DNA of 40,177 nt from Dongia_B sp035539075 (GTDB lineage Bacteria; Pseudomonadota; Alphaproteobacteria; Dongiales; Dongiaceae), in contig DATLJB010000010.1 in NCBI GenBank assembly GCA_035539075.1, positions 1-40,177 of the forward strand. The letters are read 5' to 3'. The translations under genes and the position numbers were made by a program. Position 1 is the first letter of the stretch. Every line of letters starts with the position of its first letter. Below, one piece after another: positions 39,045 to 40,177 of the stretch. A model generated the notes under the pieces. That model worked only from the letters and a program-made list of their open reading frames with translations. It ran no database searches and was not told the DNA's origin.

Positions 39045-40013
39045 ATGGCTACGGAACATCGCAGCAAAGTCGTCATCATCGGTTCCGGTCCGGCTGGCTA
39101 TACCGCCGCCATCTATACCGCGCGCGCCAATCTGAAGCCGATCCTGGTCCAGGGGCTGCAGCCGGGCGGCCAGCTCACCATCACCACCGATGTGGAGAAC
39201 TATCCGGGCTTCGCCGATGTCATCCAGGGTCCCTGGCTGATGGAGCAGATGCAAAAGCAGGCCGAACATGTCGGCACGCAGATGATGTATGACACCATCA
39301 CCGAGGTCGATTTCAGCCGCCGGCCCTTCCGCTGCGTCGGCGATTCCGGCGATATCTATTACGGCGACACGCTGATCATCTGCACCGGCGCGCAAGCGCG
39401 CTGGCTGGGCCTCGAATCCGAGAAGAAGTTCCAGGGCTTCGGCGTCTCCGCCTGCGCCACCTGCGACGGCTTCTTCTTCCGTGATCGCGAGGTCTGCATC
39501 GTCGGCGGCGGCAATACCGCCGTCGAAGAGGCGATCTATCTCACCAATCACGCCAATAAGGTCACGCTGATCCACCGCCGCGATCATCTACGCGCCGAGA
39601 AGATCATGCAGGACCGGCTGTTCCGCAATCCGAAGATCCAGGTGGTCTGGGACAGCGCCGTCGAAGAAGTCTTGGGCGGCGGCGATCCGGCCGGTGTCAC
39701 CGGCGTGAAGATCCGCAATGTGAAGACCGGCACGCTGAGCGAGATTCCCTGCGACGGTCTTTTCGTGGCGATCGGCCATAGCCCGGCGACGGAGCTCTTC
39801 AAGGGCAAGCTGCAGCTCGATAACGAGGGCTATCTCGTCACCAAGCCCGACAGCACAGCGACGAACATTCCCGGCGTCTTCGCTGCCGGCGATGTCAAGG
39901 ACAAGGTCTACCGGCAAGCCGTAACGGCGGCCGGCATGGGCTGCATGGCGGCATTGGAAGCGGAGCGCTTCCTGGCGGCCAATGAGGGGGAACACGCGGC
40001 CGCGGCGGAATAA
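39045..40013 (+). CDS. trxB: Thioredoxin-disulfide reductase
   Basis: TrxB uses NADPH and FAD to reduce thioredoxin. The 322-aa flavoprotein has the FAD-binding GSGPAG at residues 13-18, the redox-active pair C137-A-T-C140 in ACATCDGFFF, the NADPH-binding GGGNTAVEEA, and the C-terminal FAD motif VFAAGDVKDKVYRQAVTAAGMGC. The length matches the low-molecular-weight family. The start at ATG 39045 has a weak ribosome site. It is divergent from the Lrp-type gene, and a LysR-type gene begins 43 bases after its stop, an order I recall from other members of this class. Confidence 0.96.
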   Translation: MATEHRSKVVIIGSGPAGYTAAIYTARANLKPILVQGLQPGGQLTITTDVENYPGFADVIQGPWLMEQMQKQAEHVGTQMMYDTITEVDFSRRPFRCVGDSGDIYYGDTLIICTGAQARWLGLESEKKFQGFGVSACATCDGFFFRDREVCIVGGGNTAVEEAIYLTNHANKVTLIHRRDHLRAEKIMQDRLFRNPKIQVVWDSAVEEVLGGGDPAGVTGVKIRNVKTGTLSEIPCDGLFVAIGHSPATELFKGKLQLDNEGYLVTKPDSTATNIPGVFAAGDVKDKVYRQAVTAAGMGCMAALEAERFLAANEGEHAAAAE

Positions 40014-40055
40014 GCCCGACCGCCAACACGGCCGGAACGGCCGATCGGTGATCAA

Positions 40056-40177
40056 ATGGATTGGGATAAACTGCGCATCTTCCACGCCGTGGCCGAGGCA
40101 GGCAGCTTCACGCATGCGGGAGAAACGCTGAATCTGAGCCAGTCGGCGGTGTCACGCCAGATCAGCTCGCTGGAAGA
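40056..40177 (+). CDS. LysR-family transcriptional regulator (3' end beyond window)
   Basis: Only the first 40 codons are present. They read MDWDKLRIFHAVAEAGS, then FTHAGETLNLSQSAVSRQIS: the complete LysR-type helix-turn-helix, with the recognition helix at SQSAVSRQISSLE. The gene starts 43 bases after trxB on the same strand, so it may be co-transcribed. The effector domain lies outside the window, so its ligand and targets cannot be judged. Confidence 0.88.
   Translation, partial: MDWDKLRIFHAVAEAGSFTHAGETLNLSQSAVSRQISSLE

Noticed and set aside
1..40177. CRISPR arrays, tRNA or rRNA genes, transposases, phage or defence genes
   Set aside because: I looked for regular spaced repeats, RNA gene cores and family motifs and found none; the only tandem repeats are short and lack spacers.

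Overview
The window is about 60% GC, densely coded chromosomal DNA from an alphaproteobacterium. The gene order bamD-recN-ligA at the left edge, the mlaA-mlaC pair, a trxB-LysR pair, DUF1127 genes and two types of intergenic dyad element common in alphaproteobacteria all fit that class. A member of or near the Rhodospirillales is my best guess, but I cannot name a genus from sequence alone. I see no rRNA, tRNA, insertion sequence, prophage or CRISPR array.

Layout. 1-4.7 kb: outer-membrane assembly and DNA repair (bamD, recN, ligA). 4.8-7.4 kb: an ABC-2 exporter (one ATPase, two permeases). 7.4-10.8 kb: a LysR regulator divergent from an MFS transporter and a fatty-acid-desaturase-like enzyme. 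10.8-14.5 kb, minus strand: choline-sulfatase and an M24 aminopeptidase P with an unusual N-terminal extension. 14.8-15.4 kb: a protein made of three DUF1127 units. 15.6-19.8 kb, minus strand: prmA with a histone-like basic tail, a UvrD/PcrA helicase and a DMSP-lyase-like cupin. 19.9-21.6 kb: a zinc deacylase of the aspartoacylase family and a 4HBT thioesterase. 22-27.8 kb: a complete dipeptide-type ABC importer (dppABCDF order). 28.3-29.8 kb: mlaA-mlaC. 29.9-34.2 kb: gabT, oxyR, an SDR dehydrogenase and a DeoR regulator. 34.2-37.2 kb, minus strand: a TrpXYZ-like ABC importer that runs into the DeoR and SDR genes. 37.4-40.2 kb: a PNPOx-fold protein, an Lrp regulator, trxB and the first 40 codons of another LysR regulator.

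How the parts work together. The two importers each have an intrinsic terminator between the binding-protein gene and the permease gene, which should give excess binding protein over membrane parts. Several enzymes (choline-sulfatase, DMSP-lyase-like cupin, aspartoacylase-type deacylase, 4HBT thioesterase, dipeptide importer, GABA aminotransferase) suggest a cell that scavenges osmolytes and nitrogenous organic compounds. They are not one operon, so the link is inference.

No single new multi-gene system is evident. The most unusual items are the triplicated DUF1127 protein, the basic tail on PrmA, the AT-rich N-terminal extension of the aminopeptidase with an A7 tract, the DMSP-lyase-like cupin, the intergenic multi-hairpin elements and several clean operator-like dyads.
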